Part shown: in pieces, positions 12,902 to 20,327 of the stretch
Layout of the letters: the number at the start of each line of letters is the position of its first letter
Position numbering within the stretch: the stretch's first letter is position 1
Source of the DNA: a virus
Virus record (IMG/VR): IMGVR_UViG_3300048113_000390
Span: 1 to 23,241 of that record
DNA length: 23,241 nt
Strand: one strand, 5' to 3'
Position numbers and translations under genes: made by a program
The notes under the pieces: model-generated
The model's database searches: none
What the model saw: only the letters and a program-made list of their open reading frames with translations
Told to the model about the DNA's origin: nothing

Positions 12902-13000
12902 ACGTAAAACGGAGGTAATTGGGTCGTATATACTCAGTTAGAAAAAATCAACGTAAAACGGAATCCGGGGGGTTGTATATCCTCAATTCAATAAAATCAA
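12902..13000 (+). repeat. Imperfect tandem repeat, two copies of about 49 bases
   Basis: ACGTAAAACGGA begins each copy (12902 and 12951). Both continue with a GGGT-CGTATAT or GGTTGTATAT block, then CTCA, and end in AAATCA. The match is partial in the middle. It may be a duplicated binding site. Confidence 0.75.
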
Positions 13001-13005
13001 AAGCT

Positions 13006-13037
13006 TTAGGGTGTTAGGGTGCTGGGGTACTAGGTTA
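13006..13037 (+). repeat. Degenerate 8-base G-rich tandem repeat
   Basis: Four consecutive units read TTAGGGTG, TTAGGGTG, CTGGGGTA and CTAGGTTA. Three runs of three or more G and one of two could allow a G-quadruplex. It follows directly on the 49-base repeat. Confidence 0.6.
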
Positions 13038-13096
13038 AGCTTCGTAGAAGGACATAGCTATCCTAACGGAATATATTAATCTAGTAAGATTCGGTT

Positions 13097-13132
13097 GAAT
13101 TGGGAATTTGGTCGCTTTATTGCTCCCAATTC
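13097..13132. other. Hairpin with exact 9-base stem
   Basis: GAATTGGGA (13097-13105) and TCCCAATTC (13124-13132) are exact inverse copies around an 18-base loop. No T run follows directly, so it is more likely a protein site or RNA structure than a terminator. It lies just before the tail genes. Confidence 0.5.
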
Positions 13133-13204
13133 CTATTATATTAATATAACCATTTTTTTCTGACACTGTTGTATTTTCACTTATGGTACACTCTAGTTTT
13201 AATT

Positions 13205-13220
13205 TAGTTATAATAGTATG
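13205..13220 (+). promoter_or_regulatory. Start-site element before the tail module
   Basis: TAGTTATAATAGTATG matches 14 of 16 bases of the element at 8809-8824 and ends on the ATG at 13218. It marks the first gene after a long gap, so a promoter role is plausible. Confidence 0.35.
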
Positions 13221-13928
13221 AAGAGAATCCAAATAGACGTCCCCAAATCGCTACGAGGAATAAAGCTAAAAGAATACCAGAAGTTCATCAAGGTATCTCA
13301 AGACAATAAAGATGCTGAAGACCCAGAGTTTCTTAATCTTAAAATGCTAGAGATCTTTTGTGGGCTGACCTTAAAGGAAGCCTACAATATGAAGCTAAAT
13401 GATTTTGGTTTTATCATAAACCACCTTAATGAATTGTTTGAAGCTAAGACGCCATTAGTACACAGGTTTAGTATGAGTGATGTTAATGGAGATGAAGTCG
13501 AGTTCGGCTTTATACCGAAGCTCGACAATATATCCTTGGGTGAGTTTGTTGACTTAGACAACTACATAAACAACTGGGATGATATGCACAAGGCTATGTC
13601 TGTTCTTTATAGACCTGTTACTGCTCAGAAGAAGAATCATTACATAATAGAGGACTATGAGTCCTCAGATAGATATTCTGAGGTATTAAAGGATATGCCT
13701 ATAGATATAGCGTTAGGAGCGTTGGTTTTTTTTTATCGTTTAGGGAAAGAACTGTCAAGTTATTTGACGAATTATTTAGCGGAGGAAATTCAGACCAATT
13801 CTCATTTGAAGCAGGTTTTGGAAGGAAATGGGGATGGTATCAATCAATATATGCAATCGCTCAAGGAGACCTCCTCCGTTTTGACAGAGTTACCAAATTA
13901 CCACTCAGGCAAGGACTTACTTGGTTAG
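13218..13928 (+). CDS. Tail assembly chaperone, zero-frame product (gpG-like)
   Basis: The 236-residue protein begins the tail module. It is helical and acidic, with landmarks KLKEYQKFIKVSQDN (16-30), MLEIFCGLTLKEAYNM, LVHRFSM and LGEFVDLDNYINNWDDMHKAMSVLYRPV (in parts), then MPIDIALGALVFFYRLGKEL. From memory, Bacteroidota phages carry a similar gene early in the tail region. A T9 run at 13726-13734 lies in the LVFFY part, and the -1 frame opens there, so this is the shorter product of a frameshift pair, as in the lambda G/GT system. It would chaperone the tape measure during tail assembly. The role is inferred from the frameshift layout and position. Confidence 0.7.
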   Translation: MKRIQIDVPKSLRGIKLKEYQKFIKVSQDNKDAEDPEFLNLKMLEIFCGLTLKEAYNMKLNDFGFIINHLNELFEAKTPLVHRFSMSDVNGDEVEFGFIPKLDNISLGEFVDLDNYINNWDDMHKAMSVLYRPVTAQKKNHYIIEDYESSDRYSEVLKDMPIDIALGALVFFYRLGKELSSYLTNYLAEEIQTNSHLKQVLEGNGDGINQYMQSLKETSSVLTELPNYHSGKDLLG

Positions 13929-13984
13929 AGTTTGAAAAGGAGAAAATAGAGTTGGAAGCGAAACAATTAAATAAAATAAAGTGA
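13218..13984 (+). CDS. Tail assembly chaperone, -1 frameshift product (gpGT-like), 13218-13733 joined to 13733-13984
   Basis: If ribosomes slip back one base on the T9 run, 172 codons of the zero frame join 83 codons of the -1 frame, giving about 255 residues. The -1 frame is open from 13682 to the TGA at 13982-13984, and has no ATG or GTG and only one late TTG, so it can hardly be started on its own. Its translation reads like a real protein: GRKWGWYQSIYAIAQGD, RVTKLPLRQGLTWLEFEKEK and a charged helical end. From memory this resembles the separate small W-G-W-Y-Q-S-I-Y protein found after the same gene in related phages. Its stop overlaps the GTG of the next gene (GTGA), the coupling seen throughout. 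A single-base sequencing or mutational slip in the T run is the main alternative. Confidence 0.7.
13726..13734 (+). promoter_or_regulatory. Probable -1 ribosomal slippery site (T9)
   Basis: Nine T span 13726-13734. The zero-frame codons are GTT TTT TTT TAT, so T-TTT-TTT at 13727-13733 fits the X-XXY-YYZ slippery rule. A small hairpin (GTCAA 13754-13758 with TTGAC 13764-13768) lies 20 bases downstream and is only weak. Confidence 0.7.
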
Positions 13985-14448
13985 AAGAAATATACCACTT
14001 ACTAGACAAAATCAAAGATAGACTCAGAGCCAATAATATCACAAGTACGGTTACGTTTGGAGATATGATGGAGGTTGACCTGTCAAAGACCTCTATATAC
14101 CCATTAGCGCACACATCAATAGGCAACGTAGTATTTGGTGAATATACTATGACTGCTGATATAGGGGTTATGTTTTTAGATCTAGTTGATAAGAGTAAAA
14201 ACCAAAGTACATTTGACTCTTTTTACGGTAACGACAACATACAAGACATTTACAACACTCAACTTGCTGCTGCAAATGACTTACAGAGTCATTTACGCAG
14301 AGGTGACTTATTTGAGGATAATGATATGAAGATAAGTAATAATGTTATTGCTGAACCGATACAAGATAGATTCGAAAACGAATTAGCTGGGTGGGGAATA
14401 AGTATATCTGTAGAAATGCCTAATAACAATTTTAGTACCTGTGAATAG
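13981..14448 (+). CDS. Conserved phage structural protein, tail or neck component
   Basis: The 155-residue frame starts with GTG at 13981, overlapping the TGA of the frameshift product (GTGA). It reads TVTFGDMMEVDLSKTSIYPLAH (in parts), then VVFGEYTMTADIGVMFLDLVD, a beta-rich pattern common among tail terminator or connector-like proteins. The C-terminus ends in a strand (GISISVEMP). It overlaps the next gene by 8 bases. From memory related phages have the same pattern of a D-V-D-L/S-K then PLAH start. The exact role is not known. Confidence 0.6.
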   Translation: MKEIYHLLDKIKDRLRANNITSTVTFGDMMEVDLSKTSIYPLAHTSIGNVVFGEYTMTADIGVMFLDLVDKSKNQSTFDSFYGNDNIQDIYNTQLAAANDLQSHLRRGDLFEDNDMKISNNVIAEPIQDRFENELAGWGISISVEMPNNNFSTCE

Positions 14449-14899
14449 AGAGAACCTTCGAAAAGTAATGGACAGGTATGCCCCTGTAGTAAAGAAAGCT
14501 ATAGATAGGAGGATGCGTATGGAAGGAAAGTACGTTACTGGTAAAACGGCTAGAGGGGTTTCGGTTAAATCATTTGAACGATCTGAACGCATAGGATTAA
14601 GAGCAAGCTCTACAAAAAGATTTAATGTAATGCATACTGGTAGAAGGCCTGGAGCAACTCCACCTCCTGCTCAAGAGATTAAACAATGGATACAAAATAA
14701 GCCTGGGTTTAATCCGAAGAAGAGTATTGATTCTGCGGCTTATGCTGTAGCCAAGAGTATAGGAGAGAGAGGCTTTGCAGGGAAGGATATATGGGGTATG
14801 GCACTAGAAAGTGTCTTGAGTCGCATATTAAATGATACATCTGAGGCTTACATTAAAGACGTTGAGAAGCACCTAAAAAAAACATCTAAAGATGCCTGA
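14441..14899 (+). CDS. HK97 gp10-like tail component
   Basis: The 152-residue protein starts with GTG at 14441. Features are a helical basic front (KVMDRYAPVVKKAIDRRMRMEG), MHTGRRPGATPPPAQEIKQW (split between 64 and 83), and AKSIGERGFAGKDIWGMALES (in parts). The GRRPG-x-x-PP-x-x-x-I-x-x-W and later I-x-x-x-G pattern resembles the minor tail or head-tail joining gp10-like family. It sits between two structural genes with 8-base overlaps on both sides. Position and pattern agree; the fold is not proved. Confidence 0.6.
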   Translation: MNRENLRKVMDRYAPVVKKAIDRRMRMEGKYVTGKTARGVSVKSFERSERIGLRASSTKRFNVMHTGRRPGATPPPAQEIKQWIQNKPGFNPKKSIDSAAYAVAKSIGERGFAGKDIWGMALESVLSRILNDTSEAYIKDVEKHLKKTSKDA

Positions 14900-15185
14900 A
14901 ACTAAGGTAAATGTAAGAAGCCCATTCCTGTTGAAATACCAGGACTCCAACATTGACTATGTTCAGTTAGATGTGTGGATTTACTCTGGCGATAAAACAA
15001 CAGACGAAGGAAGTATAAAATATACATTTAAGAAGTATCCAGTAAATAACAACGACTACGTCATATTTGACTTAGCCGAAATAATAAGAGACTACCTAAC
15101 GTTTACCTCTAGTACACCACTAAACAACAATACAGGAGATTATGTTAAGTGGGTTAAGACAACTCATAATATAGTAACTACATAA
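14892..15185 (+). CDS. Small structural protein, first of a tandem pair
   Basis: The 97 residues are beta-rich and parallel the next gene: MPETKVNVRSPFLLKYQ, YVQLDVWIYSGDKTTDEG, NNDYVIFDLAEIIRDYL, NNTGDYVKWVKT. About half of the positions match the neighbour by eye. From memory the R-S-P-[FY]-x-x-x, W-I/V-Y-S-G and I-R-[DE]-Y-L motifs form the N-terminal part of a larger structural protein in related phages, so this may be a split domain. It overlaps the gp10-like gene by 8 bases. Confidence 0.6.
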   Translation: MPETKVNVRSPFLLKYQDSNIDYVQLDVWIYSGDKTTDEGSIKYTFKKYPVNNNDYVIFDLAEIIRDYLTFTSSTPLNNNTGDYVKWVKTTHNIVTT

Positions 15186-15186
15186 G

Positions 15187-15474
15187 ATGCCAGAAGTAAA
15201 AATAAATAGCAGAAGTCCTTACTACGTTAAATACTCTCAATCGGGTATGGTTAAGACTTCGATAGATATATATGTATATTCAGGCGTAAAGAATACTGAT
15301 AAAGGCACCGCTGTGGCTACACTAGAGAAGAAACCTCTTCCTGGTGATGATTATGTGATATTCGAAATATCAGGTATAATCAGAGAATATTTAAATGCAA
15401 CATCTGACACCCCCTTTAACAATAACTTGGGTTATGTTAAGTGGGTGCAAATAGAATCAACTATAACAACTTAA
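15187..15474 (+). CDS. Small structural protein, second of a tandem pair
   Basis: The 95 residues repeat the plan of the previous gene: MPEVKINSRSPYYVKYS, SIDIYVYSGVKNTDKG, DDYVIFEISGIIREYL, NNLGYVKWV. One base separates the two genes. This is a tandem duplication that has diverged. The pair sits before a 252-residue structural protein, and all three may assemble together. Function is inferred from position. Confidence 0.6.
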   Translation: MPEVKINSRSPYYVKYSQSGMVKTSIDIYVYSGVKNTDKGTAVATLEKKPLPGDDYVIFEISGIIREYLNATSDTPFNNNLGYVKWVQIESTITT

Positions 15475-15475
15475 A

Positions 15476-16234
15476 ATGGCAACAAACTATTATTTAGCTT
15501 TTGACGGATACGGTTACTTTGAAGAGGGGTCTAACCCACAATTAAGTAGACACGCTTTAATATCTTCTGACTATGTATATACACCAGAAGATACCGCTAT
15601 AGAGATTCCATTCTTTACTGAGGATGATATTGAGATTGTCTACACTAGAAACGGATCTCAAACTACGGTTGATTTAGCTACTGATTTTACGACTACCGCA
15701 GCAAGCGCAATTAAATACGTCAGTTTTACGCCAAACACAAACGATACAGCTTATACTATTAATGTATATGATGATGGTCAAAGCACACTTCTGAAAAGTA
15801 TAAATCTGATTCCAGTATGCGAGCCTAAATATGCCCCTGTAAAGTGTATGTTCGTTAACAAGTATGGGGCAATACAAACAATGTACTTCTTCAAGAGAAC
15901 TGACGAGGGTCTTGAAATAACAAGCGAGCAGTTCAAAAAGAATATGATAAACAGCAACGCTAGTTACGATACTAGCGAAGGCGATATAAAAAGATACAAT
16001 GTAAGATCTCAGACTCGATTAAAGCTAAACACTGGTTTCGTAAACGAAGACTTTAATAAAACTATAGAGGAGCTTCTTCTTACTGAGAATTGTTGGATTA
16101 CATATAATGGGAACACAATGGCTGCAATACCAATCACGCAGCAATTGACATACAACACCTCATTAAACAACAAAACAATAAACTACCAGATAGAATTTGC
16201 TTTTGCATCTGACAAAATAAATATCGTTCGATAA
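15476..16234 (+). CDS. Virion structural protein (tail module)
   Basis: The 252 residues are beta-rich. The N-terminal half is Thr/Asp-rich. From about residue 125 it has the run CMFVNKYGAIQTMYFFKR, then SEGDIKRYNVRSQTRLKLNTGF (in parts), EDFNKTIEELLLTENCWITY and LTYNTSLNNKTINYQIEFAFA. From memory this C-terminal pattern (F-x-N-K-Y-G-A, L-N-T-G-F, L-L-L-x-E-x-x-W) recurs in Bacteroidota phages next to the following gene. It is probably a tail or baseplate protein. It begins one base after the small gene and overlaps the next ATG. Confidence 0.6.
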   Translation: MATNYYLAFDGYGYFEEGSNPQLSRHALISSDYVYTPEDTAIEIPFFTEDDIEIVYTRNGSQTTVDLATDFTTTAASAIKYVSFTPNTNDTAYTINVYDDGQSTLLKSINLIPVCEPKYAPVKCMFVNKYGAIQTMYFFKRTDEGLEITSEQFKKNMINSNASYDTSEGDIKRYNVRSQTRLKLNTGFVNEDFNKTIEELLLTENCWITYNGNTMAAIPITQQLTYNTSLNNKTINYQIEFAFASDKINIVR

Positions 16235-18564
16235 TGATAAATCTTCAGTTATACCTTACACATACATCCAGCTATGATCAAGTCGAGTTATTCGACTTTG
16301 AAGGAATAGAGCTTGTTCAATCTGTACAGGATGTAAGGGATATATCTAAGGTTTTTGCGGAGTTTACCAGGACCTTTACAGTTCCTGCTAGTAAAGCCAA
16401 TAACAAGGCGTTTAAGCACTTCTATAATGCAGATATAGGGCGAGAAACCAATCCAGCGGACAACCTTAGATTTGATGCTAGGAAGAGAGTCAATGCTGAA
16501 TTGCATTTGAATTATATGCCTTTTAAGAAAGGCAGACTTCAGCTAGATGCTGTTAATATGAAGGCCAACAAGCCGTATTCATATACAATAACATTCTTTG
16601 GTGATACTATAAAACTAGCAGAGACATTAGGAGATAAGAAGCTGAATGAGCTTATTCATCTGTCCAAGATAGAAGTTCCTTATACAACAAACAACGTTTT
16701 GAGTCTTATGCAGATTCCACAAGACGTTTCTATAAAATCCGATATCATACAGGACGCACTTCTGATACCTTTAATATCATCTACCCAGAGATTGGTTTAT
16801 GACTCTACCGACACAACTAAGGAGTACAACCTCTATCCTCACGGAGATGTTACTATTGATGGTGCTACAAGGAGATCTGGAGTGGATTATCTAGACCTTA
16901 AACCAGCACTCAGAATACACGCTATTATCAAAGCGATAGAGGCTGAGTTTAGTAATATATCATTTAGCACAGACTTCTTTACAGACTCTAAAACAGCCTT
17001 GGTTTATAACAACCCAGCTTATGCTGAGTTGTTTATGTGGCTTAATACAGAGTCGGGCAAGGTAGATGTTGAGATGCCTCAGATTTCAATGGGAGCTTCT
17101 GATGTTAGTCAAGTTGTTGGAGACACTGATGAACGTGAACTAGACGGTGGTTATCCAAATAACACTAACCATCCAGGAATACACCGTATATTCTCAACTC
17201 CCAGTGACTCAGCATACTACTTCGATGTGACAGTTACAGTGTCCGAACCGCTACAACCATATAACTTTGTACTCAAGAAAGATGGCGTTGAGTTCGTCAG
17301 AGTTAATGGGCTTACTGGCACAACAAGACCGATGGTTGCATCTGGCTCTAGTGATGAAGCTGAAGAAAGGATAAAGCTGCCAGCTGGAGGTTACAGCTTT
17401 CATTTAGAGACGCAAGCGACTATGACCTTTTCGTTTGATATTAAGCTTAAATTTAATAGACCTACCAGGCTCTTAAGTGGTATATTCGGAACTAGGACTT
17501 TTACTATCCGATATACAATGGGTAGAACCATCACAGCAAGTGATGTTAGCACTGCGACCAAGGATACTGCAGTTTTGATACCTAAGATGAAGGTATTAGA
17601 CTTTATTACTGGGCTATTTAAGATGTTTAATCTAACGGCGGTTACAGACGAGGATGGGAATATTGTTGTTAAAACACTAGACTCGTTCTACAGTTCAGGA
17701 GATACCGTTGATTTAACTGAATACATAGACACTACGCAGTCAACTATAGAGTCTGTAGTTCCATTCTCTTCAATAGAGTTTGGATATGAGGGGCTTGAAA
17801 CTATATTTGCTGCTCAACACGAAGAGATTGCAGGTAAGAAGTGGGGAACTGCAATGTATCCAGACGTAGACTCTAATCCAGATGATAATACTTTTCTAGA
17901 TATTGGAGACGTTTACGAAGTGATCCTGCCGTTTGGACACCAAAAATATAATAGACTTTATGATGCGGATGACCCCTCTGGAACATTGACTAATGTTCAA
18001 TGGGGATATGCTGTTGACCGTCAAGAAAATCCTACATTAGACAAGCCGCTTTTATTGTATGTATTAAAGCCCAATTCTCAAGATGCAATAGAAGTGACAA
18101 GCTCACCGACCACATCTTCTTTTAAGACCTCTTACTTTATACCTTCCAACAGTCTTAATGAGACGAATGATACTGACAGCACAAACATAAACTTCTTTGC
18201 GGAGATGAATGAGTTTGCTCAAGTGGACTTTAGCAATACTTTATTCAAGGCTTATTACGAAAATTATATAACTGAGACTTTTGATCCTTCAAGTAGACTG
18301 CACAAATACAGGGCTATAATACCAGATGACGTTCTAAGGAACTTAGAGCTTAATGACAAGATAGTCGTTTTTGATTCGGAGTTTAGGATAAATAAGATGT
18401 CTACTAACTTCTTGACTAAAATCACAAACCTAGAGCTTCTCAGAAAGTCAAATCTAGTAGACCTTCAGGATAATATGCCTGATCTAACAGACAATGTATC
18501 TAAAACACTAGGTACAGTAGACACCACACAAGTAACCGTAGACTTAACAGACAGAACATTATGA
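16234..18564 (+). CDS. Large tail or baseplate structural protein
   Basis: This is the longest gene in the window (776 residues). The N-terminal quarter has a strongly patterned stretch: YDQVELFDFEGIELVQSVQ, DVRDISKVFAEFTRTFTVPA, NNKAFKHFYNADIG and MPFKKGRLQLDAVNMKANKPY (each partial). Such a start is, from memory, diagnostic for a large protein in the tail module of Bacteroidota phages. The middle is beta-rich; the end has TDNVSKTLGTVDTTQVTVDL. It lies between the tail structural genes and the tape measure, so baseplate or tail-tip is a reasonable guess. Its stop overlaps a small gene start by ATGA. Confidence 0.65.
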   Translation: MINLQLYLTHTSSYDQVELFDFEGIELVQSVQDVRDISKVFAEFTRTFTVPASKANNKAFKHFYNADIGRETNPADNLRFDARKRVNAELHLNYMPFKKGRLQLDAVNMKANKPYSYTITFFGDTIKLAETLGDKKLNELIHLSKIEVPYTTNNVLSLMQIPQDVSIKSDIIQDALLIPLISSTQRLVYDSTDTTKEYNLYPHGDVTIDGATRRSGVDYLDLKPALRIHAIIKAIEAEFSNISFSTDFFTDSKTALVYNNPAYAELFMWLNTESGKVDVEMPQISMGASDVSQVVGDTDERELDGGYPNNTNHPGIHRIFSTPSDSAYYFDVTVTVSEPLQPYNFVLKKDGVEFVRVNGLTGTTRPMVASGSSDEAEERIKLPAGGYSFHLETQATMTFSFDIKLKFNRPTRLLSGIFGTRTFTIRYTMGRTITASDVSTATKDTAVLIPKMKVLDFITGLFKMFNLTAVTDEDGNIVVKTLDSFYSSGDTVDLTEYIDTTQSTIESVVPFSSIEFGYEGLETIFAAQHEEIAGKKWGTAMYPDVDSNPDDNTFLDIGDVYEVILPFGHQKYNRLYDADDPSGTLTNVQWGYAVDRQENPTLDKPLLLYVLKPNSQDAIEVTSSPTTSSFKTSYFIPSNSLNETNDTDSTNINFFAEMNEFAQVDFSNTLFKAYYENYITETFDPSSRLHKYRAIIPDDVLRNLELNDKIVVFDSEFRINKMSTNFLTKITNLELLRKSNLVDLQDNMPDLTDNVSKTLGTVDTTQVTVDLTDRTL

Positions 18565-18707
18565 TAAAGCAGATAATAGAGGGATTGCAACTCCTAGATT
18601 TTTATGATGCTAGTGAAACAATACAATTTGCTAAAGGCAGCCATAAGCTGCCTGAGGGCTTTAAGGAAATGAGACAAACTATAAAACGTAAGCGATATGG
18701 CAAATAG
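18561..18707 (+). CDS. Small hypothetical protein before the tape measure
   Basis: A 48-codon frame starts in ATGA overlap with the gene before and overlaps the tape measure start by 11 bases. It has a helical front (IIEGLQLLDFYDASETIQ) and a basic end (MRQTIKRKRYGK). Both overlaps argue for coding. A small protein in this place might assist the tape measure. No family is recognised. Confidence 0.6.
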   Translation: MIKQIIEGLQLLDFYDASETIQFAKGSHKLPEGFKEMRQTIKRKRYGK

Positions 18708-20292
18708 AATACAGTTTACATTTGAAATAAATGATGCTGGTAAGGTAAAGGTTGATGGGTTAACAAAGTCCTTTGTTAGTTTGGATAATGCCATAAATAA
18801 AGTCAACGTAGACTTAAAAAAGCAAAGAGATGCGTTAGCTAGTTCTAATAGGGGGCTTCAGAACACTATTTCAGATGCTGGCCTGGCAGGAGCAACATTG
18901 ACTGAATTAGGTAGAGCTATATCCGACTCAAACTATGGGATAAGAGGTATGGCGAACAACTTTTCTCAACTCTCTACTTTATTCATCACTCTAGTCTCTA
19001 AAAGAGGTGGTGGAATTGGCGGCGTAACACTAGCCCTTCGGCAGCTAGGAAAGCAGCTTTTAGGTCCTTTAGGAATAATACTAGCATTTCAGAGTATAAT
19101 AGCTCTTCTTGAAAAATTTGCTATTCAAGCGGATGCGGCTAATGCAGCGGCTAAAGGTCTTAAAGAGACGTTTTCCGCCAACAGAAAGTTGGTTTTAGCT
19201 CTTGCCAGGAATACACTCAAATATCAAATATCAAACAAAGCTTTAAGGGAGGAGACTGAACGGTTGGCCGAATCGTCTAAAGAGTTTGCTCAAGGCTTAG
19301 AAAACCTTGGTGATCTTAACGATGACAGTGTTCGTGGGTTGATAGGTAAATACGTTGAACTCCTAGAGTTAGAAGACAAAAGAGCTGACTTGCTTCAACA
19401 GGAAAACGTCGACACGTTTGAGTTGGCAAAAATTACTGATAGAATATTACAGTTAAAGAAGTTATTTGCTAAAACGCAGAAGGATGTTAACATTGACGTT
19501 GGAGAAGAACTTAGTCTTACAGAACAGATTACTAAAGCTAGATCTGAATTAGTAAAGACACTTGCCGAACCTGAAGTTGAATTTGATCCAGACTCTGTTC
19601 AAGTTCTTGACGATTTGGATGTGTTTTTCGATGAGATTGCTAGAGAAATGCCGAATTTACAAGAGGTGATATTTGGTCTTTCCGCAACAGATAGAGAGAG
19701 GGCATTGAGAGATTTGGAAAATCAATTTGGTGACGCTATAAAAACAACCGAGGCTTTTAGGACGGCTCAGATAGCTTTGAATAAGCGTTTCGATGACATT
19801 GAACGTCAAAATAAATTAAATCATTTAGCGGTGATGCTTAAGAATGTAGGAACTTTCTTTCAGCAAATGGCAGTACTTAATGAGGGAAATAAAGATTTAG
19901 CTAAAGCATCGATTATAGCTAACTCCGCAGCCGCAAGTGTTAGTGTGTGGGCGTCTTATCACGCCCTTGAAGCTCAGCCTAAGGGTTTCCTAGCCACTGC
20001 TGGGGCAGTAGCGGCTCAAGCAGCCATAATCGCACAAACCGTAAATGCCCTGAAGTCCGTTGAAACAAGCACTCCTTTAGGTGGTGGCCGCAGCGGATCA
20101 ACTTCTAGCGCTTCTAGTTCTCAAGCTCCAATATTCAATGTTGTGGGACAGTCTGGTGTCAGCGCAGGTCAGCTAGGTAAGACTATAGCAGCAGCTAGGT
20201 CTGAACCAATGAAGGCTTATGTTGTCGCTAATGATATTACTAACGCTCAGGAATTAGAGAATAAGATTATTCAGCAATCTAGCTTAGGTTAA
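18697..20292 (+). CDS. Tail tape measure protein
   Basis: The 531-residue protein has the usual tape measure plan: an N-terminal charged region, a hydrophobic segment (LGPLGIILAFQSIIALLEKF, 122-141), long helical stretches through about 420, an Ala/Ser-rich hydrophobic zone (IIANSAAASVSVWASY; AVAAQAAIIAQTVNAL) and a conserved end. The C-terminal VVGQSGVSAGQLGKTIAAA plus PMKAYVVANDIT match the Bacteroidota phage pattern, from memory. At roughly 1.5 angstrom per residue a tail of about 80 nm is predicted, so the phage should be siphovirus- or myovirus-like. It precedes the protease gene by 31 bases. Confidence 0.8.
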   Translation: MANRIQFTFEINDAGKVKVDGLTKSFVSLDNAINKVNVDLKKQRDALASSNRGLQNTISDAGLAGATLTELGRAISDSNYGIRGMANNFSQLSTLFITLVSKRGGGIGGVTLALRQLGKQLLGPLGIILAFQSIIALLEKFAIQADAANAAAKGLKETFSANRKLVLALARNTLKYQISNKALREETERLAESSKEFAQGLENLGDLNDDSVRGLIGKYVELLELEDKRADLLQQENVDTFELAKITDRILQLKKLFAKTQKDVNIDVGEELSLTEQITKARSELVKTLAEPEVEFDPDSVQVLDDLDVFFDEIAREMPNLQEVIFGLSATDRERALRDLENQFGDAIKTTEAFRTAQIALNKRFDDIERQNKLNHLAVMLKNVGTFFQQMAVLNEGNKDLAKASIIANSAAASVSVWASYHALEAQPKGFLATAGAVAAQAAIIAQTVNALKSVETSTPLGGGRSGSTSSASSSQAPIFNVVGQSGVSAGQLGKTIAAARSEPMKAYVVANDITNAQELENKIIQQSSLG

Positions 20293-20309
20293 AACAATAC
20301 AAAAAACAA

Positions 20310-20327
20310 ATAGTTATATTAATATGG
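20310..20327 (+). promoter_or_regulatory. Shared start-site element before the protease gene
   Basis: Exact 18-base copy of 8808-8825, ending on the ATG at 20324. It follows a gap of 31 bases after the tape measure, so this gene is not coupled to the one before. Confidence 0.4.

Larger units (their letters stand above)
12724..13217. other. Repeat-rich gap between cassette and tail genes
   Basis: No convincing gene; a 65-codon minus-strand frame at 13035-13232 has no support. In order it holds a terminator, two inverted relatives of the left array (12822-12853), a 49-base tandem repeat (12902-13000), a G-rich 8-base repeat (13006-13037), a 9-base stem hairpin (13097-13132), a palindrome TTATATTAATATAA (13138-13151) and a start element (13205-13220). 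This density suggests a control, origin or packaging region. Confidence 0.6.

Noticed and set aside
13035-13232. A 65-codon minus-strand frame in the gap before the tail genes
   Set aside because: It spans a hairpin and a palindrome, overlaps the tail chaperone start, has no promoter, and would be the only minus-strand gene in the window.
17779-17809. A perfect TTTG-N19-TATATTTG promoter match inside the 776-residue tail gene
   Set aside because: It lies deep in coding sequence, with no gene start for about 750 bases downstream, so chance is more likely.
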